Of a DNA stretch of 59,596 bases, positions 1-8,169 are shown piece by piece; the stretch's first letter is position 1; each line of letters opens with the position of its first letter. Made by a program: the position numbers and the translations under genes. A model generated the notes under the pieces. That model did not search any database. It was given only the letters and a program-made list of their open reading frames with translations, and was not told the DNA's origin. Source of the DNA: Gemmiger_A avium (GTDB lineage: Bacteria > Bacillota > Clostridia > Oscillospirales > Ruminococcaceae). The DNA is taken from assembly GCA_019114585.1 (NCBI GenBank), contig DXFE01000109.1, forward strand, positions 1-59,596, given 5' to 3'.

Positions 1-23
1 ACGGCCCCTTTTTATCCTTGTAA

Positions 24-740
24 TCAGTCCCGGTTGCGGCCCACCAAGCGCAGCACAAACAGGAAGATGTTGATGAAATCCAGGTACAGGTTCAGCGCAC
101 CGAAGATGGAAGCCTTGGCCGCCATCTCGCTGTTGCCGCCGAACGCGAAGTAGTAATCCTTGAGTTTCTGGGTATCGTAGGCAGTCAGGCCCAGGAAGAG
201 CGCAATGCCCAGCGCGCTGTACAGCACACCGGAGAAGCCAAAGCCAAACAGCATACTGAACATACCCACAACCAGCAGGGCAATCAGGCCCATGGAGAGC
301 ATCCGGCCCCAGCTGGTAAGATCCCGCTTGGTGAAGTGGCCATATACCGCCATCAGCCCGAAGTAGGCTGCGGCAGCCACAAAGGCCAGCGCCATGCTGC
401 TGAGCTCAAACAGGAAGAAATACATGCTGAACACCAGGCCGTTCAGCGCCGAGTACACAAAGAACAGCGCCCGGGCAGTGCCCACCTGCATGGCATGGAT
501 CCGGGCGGACAGATACATGACCACGCCCAGCTCGGCAAAGGTGATAAGCAGCAGGAACATGGTGCCGCCGCTCAGCAACAGGTTCCAGGTCAGGCCGCTG
601 GCGTAACCCAGAAAGGCCACAGCCGCGGTGAGCGCCAGACCGCCGAACATCCAGCCGAAGGTCTTGCTCACATAATTATTCAGGGTTTCAACGCCGCCGT
701 ACGCGTACTGGCGCTGTTCCTGTTCATACATTTCATTCAT
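24..740 (-). CDS. Bax inhibitor-1 (BI-1)/YccA family membrane protein
   Basis: The 238-residue protein is almost entirely hydrophobic, with about seven membrane segments after a short polar N-terminus (residues 1-25). It ends in the family's C-terminal LYLDFINIFLFVLRL segment, which in BI-1 proteins is a re-entrant or last helix. Bacterial BI-1 homologues (YetJ, YccA type) are inner-membrane proteins linked to calcium leak or to FtsH protease inhibition; no enzymatic reaction is known. The ATG at 740 follows an AGAGGTG ribosome site. The gene is divergent from hemW across about 175 bp and its 3' end lies near the window edge. Family assignment is firm; cellular role is not. Confidence 0.9.
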   Translation of the reverse strand: MNEMYEQEQRQYAYGGVETLNNYVSKTFGWMFGGLALTAAVAFLGYASGLTWNLLLSGGTMFLLLITFAELGVVMYLSARIHAMQVGTARALFFVYSALNGLVFSMYFFLFELSSMALAFVAAAAYFGLMAVYGHFTKRDLTSWGRMLSMGLIALLVVGMFSMLFGFGFSGVLYSALGIALFLGLTAYDTQKLKDYYFAFGGNSEMAAKASIFGALNLYLDFINIFLFVLRLVGRNRD

Positions 741-835
741 GATTCTCGCACCTCTCTTGCTCTCGCGCCCCGCGCAGGGACGCGGGCTTGTATGGATTGG
801 TTGGATCTGACCCGATTTTTTGGATCATTGTCATT

Positions 836-875
836 ATTATATCCTGTTTGACGGAAAAAGCAAAAGGTTTATAAT
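836..875. promoter_or_regulatory. Divergent promoters, BI-1 gene / hemW
   Basis: On the plus strand TTGACG (848-853) and TATAAT (870-875) are 16 nt apart, which suits hemW. On the minus strand TATAAT (836-841) lies upstream of the BI-1 gene with only a weak TTGCTT -35. Both are read by eye from sigma-A consensus. Confidence 0.6.
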
Positions 876-915
876 AAACAAAGCATGAATTTTTTATGAA
901 GGAGGGCCCATCCGG

Positions 916-2007
916 ATGAGCCTTGGCCTGTATCTGCATATTCCCTACTGCCTGGCCCGCTGCCGGTACTGCGATTTTTACAGCCGGGGCGGTCAGAAAG
1001 AGGTTCCTGATGCCTATGTAGCGGCCCTGCTGCGGGAGATGGAGCGCATCTGCAACTGCGACTGCACCGCTCTGCGGCCGGATACCCTGTATTTTGGCGG
1101 CGGCACCCCCAGCCTGCTGCGGCCGGACCAGGCAGCCGCGCTGATCCGGGCTGCCGCGCCGGTTCCGGAGGGGGAAGTCACCCTGGAAGCCAATCCTGAA
1201 ACGGTGGATCCGGCCAAACTGGAGGGATTCCGCCAGGCGGGGGTCAACCGGCTGAGCCTGGGGGTACAGACCGCCGACGACGAGAGCCTGGCCCGGCTGG
1301 GACGCCCCCACACGGCGGCCCAGAGCCGGCAGGCACTGGCCTGGGCCCGGCAGGCGGGTTTTGCCAACATCAGCGGGGATATCATGCTGGCGCTGCCCCG
1401 CTACACCCGGGAGGAATTTGACCGGACGCTGGACCTGCTGGCAGAGGGCGGCTGCACCCATATCTCGGCCTATCTGCTCAAAATTGAACCGGGCACCGCT
1501 TTTGCCCGGCACACGCCCGAGGGTCTGCCCGATCCGGATGAAGCCGCGGATTTCTATTTGTACGCGGTGGAACAACTGGCGGCGGCCGGTTACCGGCAAT
1601 ACGAGATCAGCAACTTTGCCAGACCGGGCTATGAAGGGCGGCACAATCTGCTGTACTGGGACTGTCAGGATTATCTGGGCCTGGGCCCTGCCGCCCACAG
1701 CTGCCTGAACCGGAAGCGCTTCTATTGGCCGGGCGACACCCGGGCCTTTATCGAGGGCACGGCACGGCCGGTGGAGGACGGCGGCTGCGACGGCGAGGAC
1801 TACATCATGCTGCGTCTGCGGCTGACCCAGGGGCTGGACGAGGAGGAACTGGCCCGGCGGTTCGGTATGCGGCTGAACGAACGGCAGAGAGCCTTCTGGC
1901 GGCGGTGCCAGCAGGCAGGCTATGCCCAGCCGGGTGAAGGTCCGCTGCGGCTGACACCCGCCGGGCTGATTATCCAGAACAGCATCCTGACCGAACTGCT
2001 GGCATAA
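916..2007 (+). CDS. hemW: Radical SAM heme chaperone HemW
   Basis: A 363-residue radical SAM protein. The [4Fe-4S]/SAM motif is C12-x3-C16-x2-C19-D-F. Lack of the fourth cysteine (C-x-C in HemN/HemZ) marks it as HemW-like rather than a true coproporphyrinogen III dehydrogenase. A GGGTPS SAM-binding motif follows near residue 60, and the C-terminal HemN domain is present. HemW proteins bind heme and deliver it to respiratory or other hemoproteins; the cytoplasmic chaperone role is family knowledge. ATG at 916 is preceded by AAGGAGG. In Firmicutes hemW commonly sits in the lepA-hrcA region; here it stands with a GntR gene instead, so context adds little. Confidence 0.9.
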   Translation: MSLGLYLHIPYCLARCRYCDFYSRGGQKEVPDAYVAALLREMERICNCDCTALRPDTLYFGGGTPSLLRPDQAAALIRAAAPVPEGEVTLEANPETVDPAKLEGFRQAGVNRLSLGVQTADDESLARLGRPHTAAQSRQALAWARQAGFANISGDIMLALPRYTREEFDRTLDLLAEGGCTHISAYLLKIEPGTAFARHTPEGLPDPDEAADFYLYAVEQLAAAGYRQYEISNFARPGYEGRHNLLYWDCQDYLGLGPAAHSCLNRKRFYWPGDTRAFIEGTARPVEDGGCDGEDYIMLRLRLTQGLDEEELARRFGMRLNERQRAFWRRCQQAGYAQPGEGPLRLTPAGLIIQNSILTELLA

Positions 2008-2056
2008 GGCAGAAGAAAAATTTCAGATTTTTCTCCCACAAAGGGACAAAATGTGC

Positions 2057-2089
2057 TATACTGGGAAGAACGTGCGGCCGGGGGCCGCA
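2057..2089 (+). promoter_or_regulatory. Promoter -10 and inverted repeat before the GntR gene
   Basis: TATACT at 2057-2062 is a good -10; no convincing -35 is visible. Just downstream is a perfect 7+3+7 inverted repeat (TGCGGCC, GGG, GGCCGCA) at 2073-2089, in the expected 5' leader. It could be an operator for the GntR protein encoded next or simply an RNA stem. Confidence 0.4.
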
Positions 2090-2111
2090 GAGTGAAAGCG
2101 GAGGCGGATCT

Positions 2112-2864
2112 ATGCAGGAAGAAAAGAATAGCGGCGTGCCGCTGGGAGGTGCCGTACTTTCCAGCCAGCTGGCCCAAACCCTGGCGGAGGAGATGCGCAC
2201 CGGCTGCTTTGCCCATGCGGCCCGTCTGCCGGCCGAAGTGGAGCTGGCCGCCCGGATGGGGGTCAGCCGCACGGTGGTGCGGGACGCGCTGGGCGAACTG
2301 GAGCGGGCTGGTTTTGTAGAACGGGTCCGGGGCATCGGCACGGTGATCCACCGGAATGTGGTGCATCTGCCCAACCGGCTGGACCAGAAGGTGGAGTTTC
2401 TCTCCATGATTGCGGCGGCGGGGCATACCCCCCACACCGATCATGTGCGGGTGGACATTCTGCCTGCGGACGAGCCGCTGGCCCGCCTGCTGGAGATCGA
2501 GCCCGGCGCCCAGACTGTGCGGGTGCACAAACGGGTGCTGGCAGACGAAAAGCCGGTGATCTTCTGCATCGACTACTTCCCGCTTTCCATCTTCCGGGGC
2601 ACCAGTCCTCTGCAGCTGGACATGACCGAGCCGGTGTTCGACATGCTCAAGCGGGAATGCGGCCAGGTTGTGACCAGCACCACCACCCGGGTGCAGGCCG
2701 CCTATGGTGAGCCGGGCATGCGCCGGCTGATGGAGCTTTCCTCCGGCGAGGCGCTGCTGCTGCTGGATGAGGTCAGCTACACCCGCCTGTGCCTGCCGGT
2801 TATGCGCAGTCTGGGCTACTATACCAACTTCTTTGATTTTTCGATCCTTCGAAAAAAATTCTGA
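2112..2864 (+). CDS. GntR-family transcriptional regulator with UTRA domain (HutC subfamily)
   Basis: A 250-residue protein. Residues about 14-80 form a GntR winged helix, including LAARMGVSRTVVRDALGELE and the wing VERVRGIGTVI. Residues about 95-250 form a UTRA ligand-binding fold of the HutC/FarR type, which usually senses a small metabolite such as a sugar phosphate or histidine catabolite. ATG at 2112 has GGAGG seven bases upstream. Its stop is only 49 bp before pyrB on the same strand, with no terminator visible between. The two are probably co-transcribed, which raises the possibility that it controls pyrimidine genes, but the ligand cannot be read from sequence. Confidence 0.85.
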   Translation: MQEEKNSGVPLGGAVLSSQLAQTLAEEMRTGCFAHAARLPAEVELAARMGVSRTVVRDALGELERAGFVERVRGIGTVIHRNVVHLPNRLDQKVEFLSMIAAAGHTPHTDHVRVDILPADEPLARLLEIEPGAQTVRVHKRVLADEKPVIFCIDYFPLSIFRGTSPLQLDMTEPVFDMLKRECGQVVTSTTTRVQAAYGEPGMRRLMELSSGEALLLLDEVSYTRLCLPVMRSLGYYTNFFDFSILRKKF

Positions 2865-2913
2865 GGGCGGCCTTTTGCGCCGTGCCAAACCAACAACGGG
2901 AGGAACTGTTAGT

Positions 2914-3987
2914 ATGCGTCATCTCATCAATCCGCTGGACTTCTCTCTGGACGAGCTGCACGATCTGCTGGATCTGGCCGACGACATTGCCGCCGCGCCG
3001 GAAAAATACCAGGATGTGTGTGCGCACAAGAAGCTGGCTACCCTGTTCTATGAGCCCAGCACCCGCACCCGGCTGAGTTTTGAGGCCGCCATGCTGAACC
3101 TGGGCGGCAGCGTACTGGGCTTTTCCAGCGCGGATTCCTCCAGCGCCTCCAAGGGCGAGAGCGTAGCCGACACCATCCGGGTAGTCAGCGGGTATGCGGA
3201 CATTGCTGCCATGCGTCATCCCCGGGAAGGCGCGCCGCTGCGGGCTTCCATGTACTCCCGGATTCCGGTGATCAATGCCGGTGACGGCGGGCACGAGCAT
3301 CCTACCCAGACCCTGACCGACCTGATGACCATCCGCCGCCGCTGCGGCAAGCTGGACGGGCTGACCATCGGCCTGTGCGGCGATCTGAAGTTCGGGCGCA
3401 CGGTGCACAGCCTGATCACCACCATGGTGCGGTATCCCAACACCAAATTCGTGCTCATCAGCCCCAAGGAGCTGCGTGTGCCGGATTATATCTACAACGA
3501 CGTGCTCAAGCCCAGCGGCTGCCGCTACGTAAAGACCACCAGCCTGGAAGAAGCCATGCCCCAGCTGGATGTGCTGTACATGACCCGTATTCAGCGGGAG
3601 CGGTTTGCCGATCCCAACGAGTACCGCCGCCTGAAGGACAGCTATATTCTGACCCCGGACAAGATGGCGCTGGGCAAACCGGATCTGGCGGTGCTGCATC
3701 CCCTGCCCCGGGTAAACGAGATCACCCTGGAGGTGGACGAAGATCCCCGGGCCGCCTATTTTGAGCAGGCGCAGAACGGTGTGTATGTGCGCATGGCCCT
3801 GATCATGACCCTGCTGGGCCTGACCGATAAGCCCCTGGCGGACAAGCCCGCCTGCAACGAGGAACTGGTGGAAATGCACTGCCCGAACCCCCGCTGCATC
3901 ACCGGCGTGGAGGAGGGGGTAAAGCACCTGTTCCACCGCGCACCGGACGGCGTTCTGCGCTGCATCTACTGCGAGCAGGAAGCCTGA
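2914..3987 (+). CDS. pyrB: Aspartate carbamoyltransferase with PyrI-like zinc tail
   Basis: A 357-residue protein catalysing carbamoyl phosphate + aspartate to carbamoyl aspartate, the committed step of pyrimidine synthesis. The catalytic chain is complete: the carbamoyl-phosphate loop STRTR at 49-53, HPTQ at 129-132 and HPLPR near 262. About 45 extra residues follow. They contain C323-x4-C328 and C350-x2-C353 in the context CPNPRCI...LRCIYCE, which is the pattern of the zinc domain of the E. coli regulatory subunit PyrI (C-x4-C-x23-C-x2-C). The PyrI nucleotide-binding N-terminal domain is absent, and no pyrI gene is present in the window. The start was set at ATG 2914 because GGGAGG lies 10 bp upstream; a longer in-frame extension overlaps the GntR gene and lacks PyrB similarity. 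Confidence 0.93.
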   Translation: MRHLINPLDFSLDELHDLLDLADDIAAAPEKYQDVCAHKKLATLFYEPSTRTRLSFEAAMLNLGGSVLGFSSADSSSASKGESVADTIRVVSGYADIAAMRHPREGAPLRASMYSRIPVINAGDGGHEHPTQTLTDLMTIRRRCGKLDGLTIGLCGDLKFGRTVHSLITTMVRYPNTKFVLISPKELRVPDYIYNDVLKPSGCRYVKTTSLEEAMPQLDVLYMTRIQRERFADPNEYRRLKDSYILTPDKMALGKPDLAVLHPLPRVNEITLEVDEDPRAAYFEQAQNGVYVRMALIMTLLGLTDKPLADKPACNEELVEMHCPNPRCITGVEEGVKHLFHRAPDGVLRCIYCEQEA

Positions 3988-3999
3988 TACAGAAATAGA

Positions 4000-4050
4000 A
4001 AACGCCCCGCGTTTGCCGCCGGAAACGGCGCGAACGCGGGGCGTTTTTCT
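4000..4050. terminator. Bidirectional terminator between pyrB and fruA
   Basis: Stem AACGCCCCGCGTT with AACGCGGGGCGTT around a GC-rich loop, flanked by a T-run on the plus strand and A-rich sequence on the other side. It serves the two converging genes. Confidence 0.85.
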
Positions 4051-4057
4051 GTTTTGG

Positions 4058-6004
4058 TCATCGATGGGCTTTGGCCGTGCCGCGATGGTGGCGCAGCAGC
4101 GCCAGAACCAGCGCCGCCGCCACGGTGCCCAGCAGAAGCGCCAGCATATACCATCTGGGATTGCCCGCCAGCGGGAAGACTAACACCCCGCCGTGCGGCG
4201 CGGGCAGCGTACAGCCCCAGAACATGGACAGCGCACCGGACAGCGCACCGCCCAGCACGCAGGCGGGAATGACCCGCAGCGGGTCGGCCGCCGCGAAGGG
4301 TACCGCACCCTCGGTAACAAAGCACAGCCCCAGCAGATAGTTGACCGGGGCAATGCGCCGTTCCTGCTGAGTGAACAGCCGGGGGAAGCAGGTGGCGCAG
4401 AGGGCCAGCGCTAGGGGCGGCACCATACCGCCTGCCATAACCGCCGCCATCATCCGGTAAGCCGCGCTGGTCAGCGGCAGGCCGGAGGCCACAGCCGTGG
4501 CCATAGCGCCGGTGGCGGCCACATAGGCAGCCTTGTTGACCGGGCCGCCCATATCCACCGCCATCATGCCGCCCAGAATCGCGCCCAGCGCCAGGCGGCT
4601 GGCACCGCTCATGTTGTTCAGCATCTCACTGAGCCGGGCGCTGAATCCGCCCACAAAGGGATCCACCAGGCACATAAACACGCCGATAAAAAGCACGCCG
4701 GTGATCGGGTAGATCAGGGTAGGTTTGATGCCTGCCATCCTGTCGGGCAGGTGATCGCACAGACGGCGTATTGCCCGCATAAACAGCCCGGCGGCAAAAC
4801 CCGCCAGCACCGCCCCCACAAACCCGGAGGGCACTGCCGCGGTGCCGTTGAAAATTGTATCAAAGGTTATGCCGCTGGTGGAGAGCGCCCCGCCCACAAA
4901 TCCCGGCATCAGGCCGGGCCGGTCGGCCAGGCTGCGGGCAATGTATCCGGCCAATACCGGCAGCATCAGGTTCATGGAGGTGCGGCCCAGCATGGTCAGG
5001 AAAGCGGCAATGGGGGTGTTCTGGCCAAAGGTGACCGCGCCCAGGGCCGGATCGTCAAACAGATATCCCAGCGCCACCAGGATACCGCCGCCGATAACAA
5101 AGGGCAGCATGTGGGACACACCCTCCATCAGATGCCGGTAGATGGCCCGGGGCAGGCCCGCCGGCTGGATCAGTTCATCCAGCGGGGCCCGTTTCGCTCC
5201 GGCAGGCATGACCGGCGCGCGCCCGTCCAGTACCGTCTGGATCAGTTCTGCCGGGCGGTGCACACCGTCCGCCACCGGTACCTTGAGCACCGGTTTGCCG
5301 GCAAAGCGGTCCTCATCCACCGTCCGGTCCACCGCCAGAATAATGCCGTCGGCCGTCTCGATGTCCTCCGCGGTCAGACGGTTCTGTACCCCGGCGCTGC
5401 CCCGGGTCTCCACCTTGATGGTGACCCCCAGGTGGGACGCCGCCTGTTCCAGGGCTTCCGCCGCCATGTAGGTATGGGCGATCCCGGTGGGGCAGGCCGT
5501 GACCGCCAGGATGCGGGGCGCGTCTTCTTTGGGCTTTTCCTCACCAAAACGGGCCTGTTCCGCCTTGTCCACCGCGTCCAGAAATTCCTGCGGAGTGGCA
5601 GCGGCACGCAGCTGCTTTTGGAACTCCCGGTCCATAAGCAGACTCATCAGCCGGGACAGGATCTCCATATAGCTGGTGCCGTCCTCGGTGGCGGCGATCA
5701 GGAACAGCAGATCGGAGGGCTGCCCGTCCATGGCGCCCCATTCCACGCCCCGGTTCAGGGTCATGACCGCCAGGCCGGTACGGCGTACCGAGGCGCCCCG
5801 CCCATGGGGCACGGCAATGCCTTCCTGGATGGCGGTGCTCACCTGCTCCTCCCGCTCCAGCACCGCCCGGCGAAAAGCGTCGGAATCGGTCAGCAGGCCG
5901 TCCTGCCGTGTGAGCGCGATCAGCTGATCCAGCGCGTCCTGTTTATCCGCCACAGCCACATGCAGCCGCATCCGGCTGGCGCTGAGTAGGTCGGTTATCT
6001 GCAT
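4058..6004 (-). CDS. fruA: Fructose-specific PTS enzyme IIABC
   Basis: A 648-residue protein that imports fructose and phosphorylates it to fructose 1-phosphate. Domains in order: EIIA (1-150) with phospho-acceptor H67 in GIAVPHGRG; EIIB (about 164-265) with phospho-cysteine C171 in AVTACPTGIAHTYMAAE; EIIC (about 290-640), a multi-span membrane permease. All three domains needed downstream of HPr are therefore on one chain. It lies downstream of fruK on the same strand but behind a hairpin (6052-6093). The ribosome site is a weak GGGGG before ATG 6004. The product of this transporter is the substrate of FruK, so the pair is metabolically complete. Mannose or another ketose cannot be excluded as a secondary substrate. 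Confidence 0.93.
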   Translation of the reverse strand: MQITDLLSASRMRLHVAVADKQDALDQLIALTRQDGLLTDSDAFRRAVLEREEQVSTAIQEGIAVPHGRGASVRRTGLAVMTLNRGVEWGAMDGQPSDLLFLIAATEDGTSYMEILSRLMSLLMDREFQKQLRAAATPQEFLDAVDKAEQARFGEEKPKEDAPRILAVTACPTGIAHTYMAAEALEQAASHLGVTIKVETRGSAGVQNRLTAEDIETADGIILAVDRTVDEDRFAGKPVLKVPVADGVHRPAELIQTVLDGRAPVMPAGAKRAPLDELIQPAGLPRAIYRHLMEGVSHMLPFVIGGGILVALGYLFDDPALGAVTFGQNTPIAAFLTMLGRTSMNLMLPVLAGYIARSLADRPGLMPGFVGGALSTSGITFDTIFNGTAAVPSGFVGAVLAGFAAGLFMRAIRRLCDHLPDRMAGIKPTLIYPITGVLFIGVFMCLVDPFVGGFSARLSEMLNNMSGASRLALGAILGGMMAVDMGGPVNKAAYVAATGAMATAVASGLPLTSAAYRMMAAVMAGGMVPPLALALCATCFPRLFTQQERRIAPVNYLLGLCFVTEGAVPFAAADPLRVIPACVLGGALSGALSMFWGCTLPAPHGGVLVFPLAGNPRWYMLALLLGTVAAALVLALLRHHRGTAKAHR

Positions 6005-6051
6005 AGATACCCCCTGTTTTCATCATCGGGCCGCAGCCCGGTAAGCAATAT

Positions 6052-6093
6052 AAAAAGCAGCCGGTGCCCGGGTCAGGGATCGGCTGCTTTTAT
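6052..6093. terminator. Hairpin between fruK and fruA
   Basis: AAAAGCAGCCG pairs with CGGCTGCTTTT around a 17-nt loop. In the minus direction (fruK to fruA) it ends in TTTTTAT, so it should terminate or attenuate transcription entering fruA. Confidence 0.7.
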
Positions 6094-6097
6094 TGTA

Positions 6098-7006
6098 TCA
6101 TATTAGAACACTGTCGTACAATGCCCAAACTTGTTCCCGGCGGGCGATCCAGGGAGAAAATGCGGAGGCACTGCCTGCTGCCACCCCCATGCGCAGGGCT
6201 TCCGCCCACCGGCCGGTGGTCAGCCAGCCGGACAAAAAGCCCGCCACCATCGAATCTCCGGCCCCCACGGTATCCACTGCCTTGCCCTGGGGCGCGGGGC
6301 AGAACAGCCTTTCGCCCGAAGAGGTAAGCAGGGCGGCCCCTTCACCGCCCAGAGAGAGCAGCACGTTGGCCGCCCCTTTTTCCTGCAGGGTGCGGGCAGC
6401 GTCGAAGAGTTCCTCCCGGGTGGAGAGTGCCCGGCCTGCCAGGGCCTCCAGTTCCGGGCGGTTGGGCTTGATCAGAAACGGATGGGCCGCCAGCGCAGCG
6501 CTGAGCACCGCGCCCTCTGCGTCCACCACAGCCCGCACCCCCCGGGCCGTCAGCGGCATCAGCAGGCGGGCGTAGGTGTCATCCGGCAGACCGGCCGGCA
6601 GACTGCCGGCCAGTACCACCCAGTCGCCCTCCTCCAGCACCGCCAGGCGGGAAGCCAGTTCTTCCAGATGGGAGGGGCCCAGCACCGGCCCGCGCCCGTT
6701 GATCTCGGTCTCCTCACCGGCCTTGACCTTCACATTGATGCGGGTCATGCCCTCCCGGGCCCAGAGCAGCTCCGCGGGCAGGCCCGCGTCGGCCAGCTGC
6801 CCGGCCAGCATGTGGCCGGTATACCCGGCCGCAAAGGCCAGCGCCCGCACCGGCTGCCCCAGGCGGTTCAGCATCAGGGCCACATTCAGTCCTTTACCGC
6901 CGGGACGCACGCTCTCCGTCCGGGTGCGGTTCAGGCCGCCGGGCTGCAGCTGCTCCAGTTCCACGGTATAATCCAGCGAGGGGTTCAGGGTCACCGTACA
7001 GATCAA
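6098..7006 (-). CDS. fruK: 1-phosphofructokinase
   Basis: A 302-residue PfkB/ribokinase-family kinase converting fructose 1-phosphate to fructose 1,6-bisphosphate with ATP. Visible family signatures are the N-terminal CTVTLNPSLDYTV strand, GGKGLNVA, the KPNRPEL segment and the C-terminal catalytic motif TVGAGDSMVAGF, with the base-accepting aspartate. The start was placed at TTG 7006: the protein alignment begins at Ile-Cys-Thr, a GGGGAGAGG ribosome site precedes it, and no ATG lies nearby. This TTG overlaps the stop of the upstream DUF3169 gene as TTGA, suggesting translational coupling. It is the third gene of an operon led by an XRE regulator. Confidence 0.9.
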   Translation of the reverse strand: MICTVTLNPSLDYTVELEQLQPGGLNRTRTESVRPGGKGLNVALMLNRLGQPVRALAFAAGYTGHMLAGQLADAGLPAELLWAREGMTRINVKVKAGEETEINGRGPVLGPSHLEELASRLAVLEEGDWVVLAGSLPAGLPDDTYARLLMPLTARGVRAVVDAEGAVLSAALAAHPFLIKPNRPELEALAGRALSTREELFDAARTLQEKGAANVLLSLGGEGAALLTSSGERLFCPAPQGKAVDTVGAGDSMVAGFLSGWLTTGRWAEALRMGVAAGSASAFSPWIARREQVWALYDSVLI

Positions 7007-7737
7007 AGCGCCTCTCCCCCTTTCTTTTCGGCGCGGCTGCAGCCTGCCCAAAAGCTGATCTTGAGGGTGAGGATCGCAGCCAGCAGGCACCAGGCGGCCA
7101 GATTATCCCCCGGCACCAGCAGGCGCACGATCACAACAACCACCAGCAGCGCCACCAGCACCATCTGGGTGGCCAGCACCGTACGGTACGAGGCCCGGCC
7201 GATCTTCTGGCGCTCGGCCTCGTCGCAGCTGTTGTACCACTCCTTGTTGAACTTCAGATCCCGCACATCTCCCCGTTTTTCCGGGTTGATACGGCGGATA
7301 AAGTCCACGATGCGGCCCTGGCCCAGAATCACCAGCGGCATGCTGACCACCACCAGCACGCCGCTTGCCAGCAGGGAAAGGCCCATCTTAGTTACCGAAA
7401 GCGGCAGCAGGAACATCACCAGCATCTGCTGCATCTCCAGCAGGTTGATCGCCGTATCGGCGGCCCGCAAAGCCGGTTCGGCCTGGTCTTCGTCGCCGGT
7501 ATCCAGTGCGGCGGCAAACCGGCGGGCACGTTTCATATACGAAGCCGCTGTCAGGCTGCATACCAGGATGGCCAGCGCCTGCACCACCGGTACGCCCAGC
7601 GCCAGGCTGTTTTCCAGTTTTTCCACCATGTCCGCCGTCAGGCCGTCCATGCCGAACCAGATCACGCCAAAGCCCAGCACACCGCCCACCACCATGGACG
7701 CCAGTATCATGAGCACAAATTTTACCGTTTTATTCAT
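7003..7737 (-). CDS. DUF3169-like membrane protein
   Basis: A 244-residue protein with an N-terminal pair of membrane helices (about 6-30 and 50-70), a charged cytoplasmic stretch, a second pair (about 105-145), a polar segment, and two more near the C-terminus. Layout and the KFNKEWYNSCDEAER segment resemble the DUF3169 family, which typically sits directly after a small XRE regulator, as here. Function is unknown; the family recurs in regulator/membrane-protein pairs. ATG 7737 has GGGGAGG six bases upstream and overlaps the regulator's end by 8 bp. The 3' end overlaps fruK by 4 bp. Confidence 0.7.
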   Translation of the reverse strand: MNKTVKFVLMILASMVVGGVLGFGVIWFGMDGLTADMVEKLENSLALGVPVVQALAILVCSLTAASYMKRARRFAAALDTGDEDQAEPALRAADTAINLLEMQQMLVMFLLPLSVTKMGLSLLASGVLVVVSMPLVILGQGRIVDFIRRINPEKRGDVRDLKFNKEWYNSCDEAERQKIGRASYRTVLATQMVLVALLVVVVIVRLLVPGDNLAAWCLLAAILTLKISFWAGCSRAEKKGGEAL

Positions 7738-7945
7738 GGGTATCCTCCCCTTCCAAAGCAAAAATCTCCTCTACCGGGACGCCGAATTCCCGGGCCATCC
7801 GCAGCGCCAGGGTAATGGAGGGGTTATAATCCCCCCGCTCGATCAGGCTTACCGTCTGGCGGGAAGCCCCGATCCGCTGCCCCAGCTCCTGCTGGTTGAT
7901 GCCCAGGCGGGCCCTGTGTTCCTTCACGCGGTTTGCAAGCGGCAA
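7730..7945 (-). CDS. Small XRE-family transcriptional regulator
   Basis: A 71-residue, single-domain Cro/CI helix-turn-helix protein. The HTH is NQQELGQRIGASRQTVSLIE, followed by the NPSITLALRMAREFGVPVEEIF segment typical of stand-alone YozG/YgzD-type regulators. The start was set at TTG 7945: an AAAGGAG ribosome site is 7 bp upstream and the homologous fold begins there. The longer in-frame extension to 8065 would read through the promoter and operators. First gene of the XRE-DUF3169-fruK operon. Three identical-arm palindromes over its promoter make autoregulation very likely. Confidence 0.85.
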   Translation of the reverse strand: MPLANRVKEHRARLGINQQELGQRIGASRQTVSLIERGDYNPSITLALRMAREFGVPVEEIFALEGEDTHE

Positions 7946-7982
7946 ATCCACCACTCCTTTCCAGCTATGCCGGCCGGCATTT

Positions 7983-8058
7983 TGACAACTTTTCTTGTCA
8001 TCATCAGTATAGCAATGACAACTATCCTTGTCAACAGGTTTGACAAAAAAAGTTGTCA
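7983..8058 (-). promoter_or_regulatory. Promoter covered by three TGACAA-N6-TTGTCA operators
   Basis: Minus-strand promoter: -35 TTGACA at 8029-8034, 17-nt spacer, -10 TATACT at 8006-8011. Three 18-bp palindromes with perfect six-base arms, TGACAA-N6-TTGTCA, occupy 7983-8000, 8016-8033 and 8041-8058. The middle one fills the spacer and overlaps the -35; the others flank the promoter. Spacers differ (CTTTTC, CTATCC, AAAAAG) while arms are identical, as expected for a protein site. Confidence 0.85.
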
Positions 8059-8070
8059 TTTTCAAACAGC

Positions 8071-8114
8071 AAAAAGCAGGGCCCGCACCACAAAGGGTAC
8101 GGGCCCTGCTTTTG
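8071..8114. terminator. Terminator after the reverse rubrerythrin gene
   Basis: AAAAGCAGGGCCCG pairs with CGGGCCCTGCTTTT; T-run on the minus strand, and partly usable in the plus direction. Confidence 0.85.
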
Positions 8115-8169
8115 TCTTATCTGGTGTTCGGTTTACAGCTGCGCGCGGCTTGCGGGGCGCGAAGCAGGA

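Noticed and set aside
2767..2913. N-terminal extension of PyrB
   Set aside because: It overlaps the GntR gene in another frame, has no PyrB similarity, and ATG 2914 has a proper ribosome site.
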